Shown: piece by piece, positions 33,042-43,096 of the stretch
How positions within the stretch are numbered: position 1 is the stretch's first letter
Layout of the letters: each line of letters starts with the position of its first letter
Assembly (NCBI RefSeq): GCF_001625215.2
Contig: NC_030385.2
Coordinates: forward strand, 2,597,135 to 2,661,134
DNA: 64,000 nt
DNA from: Daucus carota subsp. sativus
Lineage: Eukaryota > Streptophyta > Magnoliopsida > Apiales > Apiaceae
Reading direction: 5' to 3'
Position numbers and translations under genes: made by a program
Notes under the pieces: model-generated
What the model was told of the DNA's origin: nothing
Databases searched by the model: none
What the model saw: the letters and a program-made list of their open reading frames with translations, nothing else

Positions 33042-33481
33042 CTCCCTCCGTCTCAATTTATAGGTCCATTTTGGAATAAATACACATATTAAGGAAAGAA
33101 GTTGGTTAGATAGAATCTTATCTCATTTATCATTAATTAGTGCATTGATAAGTGAGAATATAGTTGAGTTTCAAGAAAATCACGATAAATATAGGGATTT
33201 GGTGCATTGAGAAATGAGAATAATGTTGAGTTTCAAAAAAATCACATTTAATATGTAGATAAATTTGTATTGAAAGGGCCCGCAAGGGTTGGTTCAGCTG
33301 GTTAAAGAGGGGACAAGTATCCTCTTGATCACAGGTTCGACTCCCGAAGGGAGCAGAATTGATGATTATGCGCTCGGGGGTTTACCCAGTGCGCACCCGA
33401 AGGGTAGCACCCGAAGGGTAGCGGCTGCGGGTTCCTACGTGGAAAAAAAATAACTGTATACAATTGACCGGACGGAGGGAG
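33042..33481. mobile_element. Stowaway-like MITE ('ctcaatttataggtcca' family) hosting a SINE
   Basis: Left end CTCCCTCCGTCTCAATTTAT and right end GACGGAGGGAG with TA flanks; the left 230 bp match, in opposite orientation, the element at 22696-22998. The right part is replaced by a SINE, leaving only about 20 bp of the right end. Confidence 0.8.
33278..33449 (+). mobile_element. tRNA-derived SINE (Au-like) inside a Stowaway MITE
   Basis: Contains an A-box-like GGTTCAGCTGGTTAAAGAGG, a B-box ACAGGTTCGACTCCC, the body GGGTTTACCCAGTGCGCACC and GCGGCTGCGGGTTCCTACGT, and ends in A8. This composition fits angiosperm tRNA-derived Au-like SINEs. The word CACCCGAAGGGTAG is tandemly duplicated, peculiar to this copy as far as I know. 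Target duplication is not clear. Confidence 0.7.
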
Positions 33482-33816
33482 TACAACATGTTTTATCAAT
33501 TATACTAATCGACCAAGTATAAATACATGAAGATGGCGTATCAAGGCTCGAATAATGTCCACTAATTATTCTAACGTTATCCACTTGCATGCTTGTTTCA
33601 TAAAAGCATACGTCATTTAAATATACAACACGACTACACGAGCCATCGATGGTCGATGTCAACTAATGGCATTAAAACAGGTGGTCGACGAATTCGTCGA
33701 AAGTGTGTGAAATACACACGTAGCACACGAACGTGATTATAATATTTGGGCTAAACCAAGTGAGACATGCCATTGCATATATTTTCTCAGGTATATATAT
33801 ATAGGCCAACATTCCA
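33482..33816. other. Upstream flank of SAUR unit 3
   Basis: Shares 'gttatccacttgcatg..tgtttca.aaaagcata..tcatt.aaatata' with 21885-21935 (unit 1), and 'aacaggtggtcgacgaatt' with 25260-25280 (unit 2): duplicated flanks rather than a gene. Confidence 0.55.
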
Positions 33817-33825
33817 CAGAGGGAC

Positions 33826-34207
33826 TCCTTATATGGAGTTACATAGTGCATCATTATAAATCATCAATTTTATTATAAATTCTGTTATAGAATACATATA
33901 AAACGTGATTCTAATATAAAATACTATAAAATAAATCTATTTTAAGTGATTTAACACTTAAAATTTGATTAAAAAAAATATATTTTCGAAACTGATTCTA
34001 CAACAGAATAATTCTGGATGATTATTATTCTGTTATAGAATCATGTTGAGATATTGCATAATTTTAGATGATCTTTGGAATAAAAAAATTGTATAACTTC
34101 GTTTACGGTTTAATAATCAAAATTTGCAATTATATTTCATAAAAAATATAATAGAATATATATTATTAATATATTATAATGGTGTGCTACGTAACTCCAT
34201 ATAAGAG
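33826..34207. mobile_element. MITE with TTATATGGAGTTAC ends
   Basis: CTTATATGGAGTTACATAGTG at the left and the inverted copy CTACGTAACTCCATATAAG at the right; AT-rich interior of about 330 bp without coding potential. Superfamily unclear. Confidence 0.6.
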
Positions 34208-34346
34208 GGTATGCTATGGAGTGCTACCCATATAGGAGTATATAATATTGATTTAAATAATAAATCAATTATATACCTTGCTCATCTGTGATTAGGGAGT
34301 GCCTGCAGACTAATAAACGGAAAGGAGAGGCGGTAGAAAATTTTAT

Positions 34347-34546
34347 AATCCCTCCCTCAGTTCCCATATAATAAACTTTGTGTACGTAATTATTTTCTAA
34401 ATTTATTTTAATAAAAATATAAATGTTAAACTCTTAGTCAGAAAAAAGAAATTTCAAAAAGAAAGCGTAGAAGTTTGTTGTTTTATTTTACCTCAAATTA
34501 TGTTTAAAAAGTCATCACAACATCTATAATCTTGAAATGGAGGGAG
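34347..34546. mobile_element. Stowaway-like MITE
   Basis: 'atccctccctcagttcccatataataaac' at the left and 'cttgaaatggagggag' at the right, about 200 bp, typical Stowaway ends with degraded flanking TA. Confidence 0.65.
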
Positions 34547-34741
34547 CATGCATATTATATTATATTATATTTAATTTGAAAAATGAAATTATTAGGACAG
34601 ATTCCAATATTTAAAGAATCCAAATTATAAATTTAGCACTGGACCCTAAATACATATTCCCTGCATTAATTTTATATCTCTAATTTTTTTAATGTATTAC
34701 AATTTATACATCATTATTAAAGATGAATAAAAAATACTTCG

Positions 34742-34820
34742 GCGTCGTTGACATTGAATAGCATTATTCGAACCAGCCCGGGGGAGGGAGTATCTATAAT
34801 GGTATTAGGCTATATATATG
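34742..34820 (+). promoter_or_regulatory. Conserved SAUR-unit promoter block, copy 3
   Basis: GCGTCGTTGACAT, GGGGAGGGAGTATCT (34781-34795) and TTAGGCTATATATATGTGC, in the same order and spacing as before units 1 and 2. The coding start lies about 310 bp downstream. Confidence 0.6.
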
Positions 34821-34953
34821 TGCAACCTTCCACTTTGTTCTTTAAACAACAATATTTGAGTCTAGCTAGGGTTTCTTTGTATTAGTATCTTCAAATTTTA
34901 CTTAGGTTTTATTGTTCATTTGATTAATTTTCACTTGTTAGCATTTCGCATAT

Positions 34954-35034
34954 ATGGGCAAATCCAACTCTTCTGCACCATCAATTCCCATTGTAAGCTC
35001 TTCCATGCTCAATCTCGCATACGACAGAGGCTGA
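34954..35034 (+). other. Upstream ORF in the leader of SAUR copy 3
   Basis: ATG-initiated 26-codon frame starting MGKSNSSAPSIPIVSSSMLN. Unit 1 has a shorter frame with the same start (MGKSNLSATLAI, from 23430). Unit 2 has lost the ATG. A retained upstream ORF could lower translation of the SAUR frame; this is inference. Confidence 0.35.
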
Positions 35035-35126
35035 ATTTAACGACAACTACCAAACCCTAGCTTGCATTATTTTCTTGTTTTTATTCCATCGTTTTTTTTT
35101 CTTCGATTTGATCCATTTATAGATTC

Positions 35127-35651
35127 ATGGAGTGCGAAAAGGTGAACGGTGGTAGGAAAAATCTCATCACCAAAACATGGCAGCGCTGTCGATCCATCCC
35201 GGCGAGCCGAGGCAGATCTTTGGCAACACTTCCGAGCCTTCCCAGATCTCTCTCAACAAAAGAGAGAAAAACCAACTGCAAAATGGCTCCTCATGGTTGT
35301 TTCTTCGTCTACGTAGGACCCGAAAAACAAAGATTCGTGATCAAGACCAAGTACGTGAATCATCCCTTATTTAAAGTATTGCTCGAAGATGCAGAAAACG
35401 AATACGGGTTTATTAGCGACGGTCCTATTTTGCTTCCATGTGATGTGAATCTTTTTTACAAAGTCTTAGCAGAGATGGATGATAGTAAATGTGAGAATGA
35501 AGATTACATGAGGTCCAAATCGTGTGGCCTTGCATACGGATCCTATAGTCCGTTTAATCCGACCCGACGATCGTATAAAAATGGCGTTATGGGTAAGGGA
35601 TTTGGTTCTTATGGCCTGCTCACTCCATCTCGGCTCATCAGAATGAATTAG
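35127..35651 (+). CDS. SAUR-like auxin-responsive protein, copy 3
   Basis: Intronless SAUR of 174 aa, closely similar to the copy at 28022 over its whole length. SAUR domain at about residues 53-117 with GCFFVYVGPEKQRFVIKTKY, NHPLFKVLLEDAENEYGF and ILLPCDVNLFYKVLAEMD. The N-terminal extension (NLITKTWQRCRSIPASRGRS) is closer to the pseudogene at 23530 than to copy 2, so the order of duplication is not simply linear. The start is conserved in all three units. Role as for other SAURs: rapid auxin-linked control of cell expansion, inferred from family. The promoter block and an upstream ORF precede it. Confidence 0.92.
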   Translation: MECEKVNGGRKNLITKTWQRCRSIPASRGRSLATLPSLPRSLSTKERKTNCKMAPHGCFFVYVGPEKQRFVIKTKYVNHPLFKVLLEDAENEYGFISDGPILLPCDVNLFYKVLAEMDDSKCENEDYMRSKSCGLAYGSYSPFNPTRRSYKNGVMGKGFGSYGLLTPSRLIRMN

Positions 35652-36057
35652 TTAAAATGTGTGGATACTTGTCCAAGAAGAAGAAGACAGGTAGTTGGTT
35701 GTTTGCATGTATGTTGTTAATTGGTTGTGTTTAATTAGTAATCTTAGTTATAATTTGTAATTTTCAATACATACCGAATGTTAAAACCATCAATAATACA
35801 GTTCAAGTTTGTCTTTCGAACGTCACTATTAATTAGTTACACTGAAGCTGAACTGGATATGGACATTTTTTTCCTTTCTTTTATGACGACAAACCTCAAA
35901 CTTTTCTATTATTTTTGATAAGATTTAAAATCTAATGTGTCGTAAAGAGAAGGTTTTTATCTTCTTGGTAAGATTCAAAAATTTGACATCACGTAGAAAG
36001 AGTGTGAGGAAAATAATTAGATCAAGACACGGACAGTTGGGGAACATTAATAATCAC
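35652..36057. other. Downstream flank of SAUR copy 3
   Basis: Starts with the shared 3' phrase 'gtggatacttgtccaagaag.agaagacag' and 'caataatacagttcaagtttgtctttc', also found after copy 2. No gene. Confidence 0.5.
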
Positions 36058-36314
36058 TCTCATCGTCCCTTTTATATATCCATTTTTCAATGATCAAATC
36101 GACATTTGTTGACCAAAGATTGAGGACAATCATTTTCTTATTTTGAAAAAATGAAATTTATATTTTAAAATAAATTATACAATTAATATTATAATGATAT
36201 AACTTTTTTAATATTTTTTCAATATTATATAATATATACAAAGTTCAATCAATCAAATTTGGATCAATTTGGTCATTGAAAATCAAAACCGGATAACTAA
36301 AACAAGACGGATGT
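36058..36314. mobile_element. Diverged Stowaway-like MITE
   Basis: 'catcgtcccttttatatatcc' at the left pairs with 'ggataactaaaacaagacggatg' at the right, and 'atgatcaaatcgac' with 'ggtcattgaaaatcaaaacc' inside. Same type as 6286-6548. Confidence 0.55.
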
Positions 36315-36836
36315 TGTTACAAGGAAATTTTAGCTACTGAGCTGGATTCCTGGCTAATGAAAGGAAGAATTAATCTGAAAATGATTAGTTGACAAAATGA
36401 TAGTGGTTGGGACTTGGGAGAAGTTAGTAGTATCTTAACCAAATATCTCTCAGGTGACGAAATTAGAGTTGGATCCCGCAACCAACTCGAATGACCAAGT
36501 CAAGCCTAACACAAATTTATATTCTTATGTACACCATGTCAACAATAATCTGGTTCAACTCAAGTTAGTAGGTGATCTGTTTTTCTGTTTACTAAATCCA
36601 ATTACCTCTTTCTCGAAATGGTTTCTGAAGATTTTGTTTTACTAACGAGTCAGTGTTTACTTGATATCCGTTAGCTAGATGTAAAACTAAAACATCGCCG
36701 AATGAAATAACAAAGTGCCTTAATTCGTCCATGAGAGAAATTACAGTATAAATATGTATAACATATATATGATGCTTGATTATAATGAAGTGATGCAGTA
36801 TCAGCCAGCATTTCGAACACGAAATGTTCTGAATAA
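36315..36836. other. 3' flank of the HHT1-like gene
   Basis: No gene supported; an ORF at 36454-36645 has no recognisable content. The right end includes the HHT1-like 3' UTR (minus strand). Confidence 0.45.
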
Positions 36837-38241
36837 TTAGATGTTCATCGATTCTTCGAAACGTTTCATTGCAGAAGCTGGCAAGCCGAGAAGCACATTG
36901 ATGCTTTTACGCGTATCTCCGTGTGACAGAAACAAGATCACTTCTTTCTCCGGCAATGCAACAGGCCCTGATAGAATAGGCTCGCCCCACCCGAAATCGG
37001 TTGTGTGAAAAGCCAGCCTAGACCAAGTAGTGATCAGAAGAGTCGCGTCTAGAGAAGGCCTTGCTCTGGTCACTTCAAAATAGTCGATTGCTGATTTCAT
37101 GTAGTTATCTGTCACCAAATTTACGGCCTCGTGGACTAGCTTGACAGTGAACGACAACGGATTCTCCACGAGGTCCCCTGATGTGCACAGGGAGTTTGTT
37201 AAGACAATGCCATTGCCGAAGTACCCTTTAGGGAGTGGTGGATTGAATCTGGAGCGTCCGTCGACAGCAAATAGGAGCTTTGTTTGCTGATCAGGATTCA
37301 ATTTTAAGGCCTGGCTTCGGGCCCTCCAGACGAATGCTGAAAGGGCTTCAAAGGTTGTGCATTTTTGAAGTGTACCATCTTCCAAGGCTTTCTTTTTCAG
37401 ATAATCAAGCTTTTCGGGGCTAAAACAGAAGGATCTGTAGTGCATTTCTTCTTTGTAGAGCTCAGCAGTGTCTGAAATGTCATCAATTTGAGCAAATTCT
37501 TGGTGTGGGAATTCGATTTTGGGAATGTTCCTAGCTTTCAATATGCTTCTATCAAGAAATGGTACGACTTTCATTGGTAAGTTTCTGGCAATCTCACCCC
37601 ACGAGTTCACGAAGTCCATAGCACCAAGCCCGTCAAACATACAATGGTTCATGCATAACCCGAGAACAAATCCTCCACATTTGAATTTTGTCACCTGGAA
37701 AATCAGTTTTAAAACCGGTTGGTATCGGTAAAGAAATAGTGAGAACAAAAGTGGCAAGTCTTGTGAAATTTACTAGTACAGAAGTGACGTAATAACTAAC
37801 CTGAGCAACAAGAGGAGGAATTTCTAGCACGTTTTTGGCCCCAGGAACATTATAAACCAGTTTACCAAGAGTGACAGGATCAGGCTTCGTAATATCACCA
37901 ATCTCTTCCAAAACACCGTTGGCCTCTGCCTCGACAAAAACAGCCCCTTCACCGGTACAATCTATAATCAGCTTGCCCTCCTGGCTAATTGTCAACCGTC
38001 CAGCAAGAGGGTAATAGTGAACAAGAACCTTTGCTAAAGCATTCTTAATCACCTCAACAGCATTCTCATTACCTTTATCCTCTGCTTTGAAGCAGTAAAT
38101 TGTACGAACAATCACAGCGATGTTCTGGTCAAGATTTGACAGAAAGTACAGCCCCTTCTCGGTCTCCTCTGCAGGAGGAACCAGCATTGGCTCACCTTGT
38201 TTGACCACTAGTTCAAGATAATCAGCACCAGAGTTTCCCAT
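36837..38241 (-). CDS. HHT1: Omega-hydroxypalmitate O-feruloyl transferase-like BAHD acyltransferase
   Basis: BAHD-family enzyme that transfers a feruloyl group from feruloyl-CoA to omega-hydroxy fatty acids and fatty alcohols in the cytosol, making the aromatic esters of suberin (Arabidopsis HHT1/ASFT). Two minus-strand exons, 37801-38241 and 36837-37694, with a 106-bp GT-AG intron, give 432 aa, the usual BAHD length. Catalytic HxxxD is present as H164-CMF-D168 right after the intron, and the structural DFGWG at 380-384. Long blocks such as [20 protein letters not shown] and [15 protein letters not shown] closely follow the ASFT/FHT subfamily rather than other BAHDs. No frame defect. A minus-strand TATA sequence lies at 38418-38425. 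The exact acyl acceptor cannot be told from sequence. Confidence 0.93.
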
Positions 38242-38417
38242 GACAAAACACTCCTGAATTTACAAACCTTAGTTAAAATACAAAGAAAAAAAAGATGACA
38301 AAGTGCAAGATAATGATGAAGATCGACAAACCTATAATTGAGTAAAGTATACAGTTGGTGCTTGGAGTGTACTAACAGAAGAAGTATAAGATAATTTCGT
38401 AAAGAGTTTGCAGTTGG

Positions 38418-38425
38418 TTATATAG
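38418..38425 (-). promoter_or_regulatory. Probable TATA box of the HHT1-like gene
   Basis: CTATATAA on the minus strand, 177 bp before the start codon; spacing fits a leader of about 145 nt. Confidence 0.5.
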
Positions 38426-38579
38426 GAAGATAAGGATTAAAAGATCTAGAGATTTGGAAGTTTTGGTTAACAAAGATTTAGTCATGAAAGGGACAAGGTT
38501 TGCTGCATATTCAGAGCAAGTACTAGAAGAAGGGCTTATCATAATTATATTATATTCTAACCTTCCCCCTCACTGGAAA

Positions 38580-38702
38580 GCCCATTTGTGGGTCAAGAGT
38601 GGATCCCCGAGTCTCCCATGAGCCTGAGCACTGATATCATGTTAAGTGATCAATTCTCCAAAAAGCTCAAGGTGTTAGGAGGGCTTACCAGGATCATATT
38701 AT
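38580..38702. repeat. Dispersed repeat with 'gatatcatgttaagtgatcaattctcc' core
   Basis: 'atgttaagtgatcaattctccaaaaagctcaaggtgttaggagggcttaccaggatcatattatat' recurs in diverged form in FATB intron 5 at about 62735-62790 and 63129-63175. Probably the remnant of a short LTR-type element; family not certain. Confidence 0.4.
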
Positions 38703-40424
38703 ATTCAAACAGTCGTACACAATGCTATTTTGGTGTAGGTGTTTCCCGTGGGGAAAAAAAGAAGACTTTTCGAACATTTCCATTGGAAGAATCTTCTAAT
38801 GTCATATAATGCAGGTAGGCTACTAGCAACAAACCAAACATACCAGACAGATGCTGGGCTGGAGTGTTTGGTGAGGTTGGCATCCAAACTTTGTTGATTA
38901 ACCTAACTTACGCATGATGCTAAACCAAGTACTATGATGCACAAAGCACAAGTTATATCTTCAGTGAAGCAAAGGAGTTGCGACTACAGCTTCATACGTT
39001 AGCCAGCAATAACTCTTTAAATGAGCGCAATTATATGTTACCCCGTACCTGAGTTCATATAGACAAATTCAGAATATTAGATCTGTAAAATCATAAGTTG
39101 TGCAATTTCAAATTGGACAAATATCTAAAATTCTAAAATATGGTAAAAATTTCGCAGCTTCAAGCACACAGTATATATATTTGCTGAGACTGCGGAGTAG
39201 AACTTGACAACAGGTTTAAGCCAGTTATTCCAAAACTTCTAGAGTAGCTGCATGCCTGCAATCAACTAACTGTGCAAATATTAACCACAGCCATTGCAAT
39301 TCCAACTAGAGCGAGGCTCATAAGACAGAAGCAACTTATTCGTACCGTTTATGAAACGAACCTATAACTCAATTTCCAACTTATAAGTCAAAATATGATA
39401 AATTAAAAATACTAACTCTTTTTCAATAACTTGTTTTTATTTTTGAAATTTGATTTTACAGGACCACTTAAAATGATAATTTATAATAATTTATTATTAT
39501 ATTAATAATTATTATACCAATATATTGTAAATACCTAAAAAATTATTCAAACACATAAAATAGAAATTACTTATAACTTCTCGTTTATAACCAATACACA
39601 CTTCTTTTAAATTACATCAAACAGCCCTGTATTACCCAGCTTCATTTGAATTTACTTTAGACTCCCTTAACTTGAACAAAAAATCCTCTTGACAAAAACA
39701 AAACAAAACTACATTTCCAGTTACAGTTACCTGGTGAAGAACATGAGCCCTGATGCTATAATACTTGACGACAGAGTTCATAAGCATAACTGGGGCAACC
39801 AGCACTAAGTTAACAATTCCATTTGGTCTATAACATTTACTTACACAAAACAAAACCTCGGACGACACAAGCAGCGCAGATGAATCAGTAAAATGACAGG
39901 TTACAATATCACCAGCTTGAACCATGACTGCATACAGCCTTACCTTGAACTATGGTCTATGACAGTCAAAAGGTTCCAACTTCCAATACAGAAGACGATT
40001 ATTTGACAAAATTGCACGCAGAAAGTCATAGTATAGACAGTTGAAGGTAAAAAAAAGATTTAAAATCTGATACAAACCTCAAGGCATCCAAGAGCACAAG
40101 TTAGAGGGTTAACAAGTGAGACTAATGTCACTTGTTAATCCAGATACAATTTAAATCAAAACCAAGGAAATACCAAAGTAATATCACATTTGTAATAATA
40201 TCAGCTAAAGATAGGTGGAGTACAGCCAAAGGGAGGCTAGCTATCAAGACAAGCAAAAGAACTGAAGTAACATCTACAGTGCAGCCCCCAAAGTATAGAG
40301 CTAAAGTCATTTGAAATAGAATTTATTTGAACCTTCATCTGGACTGGGGGACCTGCCCCATTTACTCGTTACACAGCCTTATGTGCAGCAGATGGATTCA
40401 ATAGCGTTTCCTAAACTATGCCAT
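38703..40424. other. Intergenic between HHT1-like and DEK genes
   Basis: No convincing gene. The segment 39331-39630 is AT-rich with hAT-MITE-like 'cttataagt/acttataact' words. The part beyond about 40320 is DEK 3' UTR. Open frames here (for example 39632-39925 minus) lack domains and splice context. Confidence 0.45.
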
Positions 40425-43028
40425 CTAAGCATTGTTATCATCTTCTCCATCCCCTTCCCCATCTTCTCCGTCATCATCCTCCCCATCATCATCCTCATCA
40501 GTCATGTTGCTTATAACATCAGTAATAATTAATCTCACCTCAGCTTTTCGGTGCGAAAGATCTACATCGAAGTGGGTACCTAATAAAAACGACACAGTTT
40601 AGAAGATCAATGTTGATAAGTAGCTTATGACTTGAGGAAGGTAAAAACAAATCACTTCGATAATTTTCACTTACAGAGCTGTCTCAGTATATCAGATAAA
40701 GTTGCCTGCATGGTAACAGATACAATGATGTTATAATTAGTGAATAACCTTGCATAGCATAATTCAAAAGAAAATATTGTTAAATTAGAGCTGGAAGCAA
40801 ATATTACTAACCGTGTTGAAATCAACTTTTTTCAGAATATCTGCTACAACTGCATGCATCTCCTCTTTACTTGGTTCAGGCTTAGCCTTTTTGCCACCTT
40901 TTTTATTTCCTACTGCCAGCAAAGTTAATATGAAATATTATCACTTGCAGGCTTTGGTAAAAAATTCTAACAAGTTTTTTAATTGATAATGATCTACAAG
41001 ATGGGTTGTTTTGGTGTCACGTCTTCTATACTCAACTTTTTAGCCATTCGTCGCCTTAAAAAAATTTGTCTATTACATAAATGGACAAATAGGGGTATAC
41101 GTCATAATTCATTCACCAAGAGTAAAAACCAGAAGAATGCAATTTACACAATGCAGCATGTAATATCATATACTACAGCTAAACCTCCATAATTGAAAAT
41201 CAATAAGATAATGAAAATGTCAGTTTTCTTTATAGGCCAAAAATTCAAAGTTGTCAAGCATCAGATTTTAAAGCATTGCATACTTGCATAACAAGAGGAG
41301 ATGAAGTGGAGCTATTGAGGAGATGAGAACATGTACAATTAAAAGAACACACTGGCTAGGAAGGTTCAAGAATATATCAGAAATAACACACCTTGATCTT
41401 TTGCTAGTGACTTTGTGGAAGACTTGTTCGGTTCTTTTTTGCCTGAGGTTTTCGCTTTTGCAGATAAACTTTCATCCTTGTGTTCCTTATCCAGCTTTTG
41501 CTTCTTAGTCGAAGGCACCTTGGGTTTACGAGATGAGCCAGAAGCTACACTGGTGTCATTCTTTTCAGCATCACCCATGGACATTAAAGACTTCTTAGTC
41601 GGCTTTGGAGTTATTTTGGATGATTTCATAGGAGGGGTCCTTTCAACAGAAGTTGATTTGCCTGCAGTTTTAACCCCAGAATCATTCTTACTAACTGCCT
41701 TGGAAGAATTCTTTTTGCTTGTCAGTTCCCTTCTTGGTTTACCTTTCTTGTTCTCTTCCTCATCTTCAGACTTACTGTCCTGATCACTCTCCTCTAAATC
41801 TTCATCATTTTTCTCTTCTTCCGACTTAATGTCCTGATCAGTCTCCTCCTTTGAATCTTCATCATTTTTCTCTTCTTCAGACTTACTGTCCTGATCACTC
41901 TCCTTTGAATCTTCAGCATTTTTCTCTTCTTCAGACTTACTGTCCTGATCACTCTCCTCCTTTGTATCTGCATCATTTTCACCATCATCCTGTGAAACAT
42001 CTCCGTTTTCTGAGGGTTCAGCTTCATCATCTTCTTCTTCCTTTAAAGGTCTCTTACGTTTCTTCTCAGATTCAGACTCGAGTTTTTGTTTCTATTAAAC
42101 AGTGAAAAGATTATGGCACTCTTTAGGTTTGTGATGAGACAGCCACGGAAAAAAAAGAATAATCAGAGAATTCATGCACATCTAGCTAATATACATGCAT
42201 ACACATGTTAATAGAAGGATCTAAAATCTAAACTGTTACTGCAAACTAAATATATGAATCATTATGCCACAACAAAGATTAAAACATACATATATTTAGA
42301 TATTAAATCTCTGAAAGAACATTACAAAAACATGCTATGTTGAAATAGTAACTTTAAATTGCAAGAAATAAACAAGCTGTAGATTCTATTTTGAAGTACT
42401 TTATATTTCAACTACACTTGTGTATGTGTCTGCACTTCATTAGCATATGAAATGGTTATCATAAGCATATTGAAACTATGAAGTAACCGGCAATTTCAAA
42501 AAATAGCAGATAGTTTCCAGCCTCCTATTTTTTACACAATTGGAAACACGGACAATATAAAGAATTAAATATAGGTAGGCAACATAATGATACATTGACA
42601 AGCCTCCCCCCTGGAGGAGGGGTAATTAAATACTGTAGAAGATAACGCTATCTATGAGCAGAAACATAATTTTATTCAAACATTAAAAGTAGCTATGTAT
42701 CATCAATTCATCATTATGTTAGTAAAGTGATAATATAAACAGAAACCAAATAAAACATATGCACACCTTGGACTTTGTTTTTGAAGCTTTTCTCACAGAA
42801 CTCGGTGACTTGCTAGATTTTGCCTTCCTCTTCAGCTTTTTACCTTTCTGCAAACAGTAATCAGGAGATTTGTTTAAAAAACAAAAAACAGAACATATAT
42901 ATGCTTGCAATTTTTTGTAACTGATTTTAACTAATCGTGTACAACAGGACATGAGAAAGGTTTTGCAACAGAAATGACATCTAAACATACGACATGCCTG
43001 GTGTGCATGTTTTAATGAAAAAGCTGAA

Positions 43029-43096
<68 letters not shown>

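Noticed and set aside
41415-42105. Plus-strand open frames of 84-122 codons, rich in Ser, Leu and Phe
   Set aside because: They are antisense shadows of DEK exon 8, whose repetitive acidic/Lys codons leave the complementary strand open.
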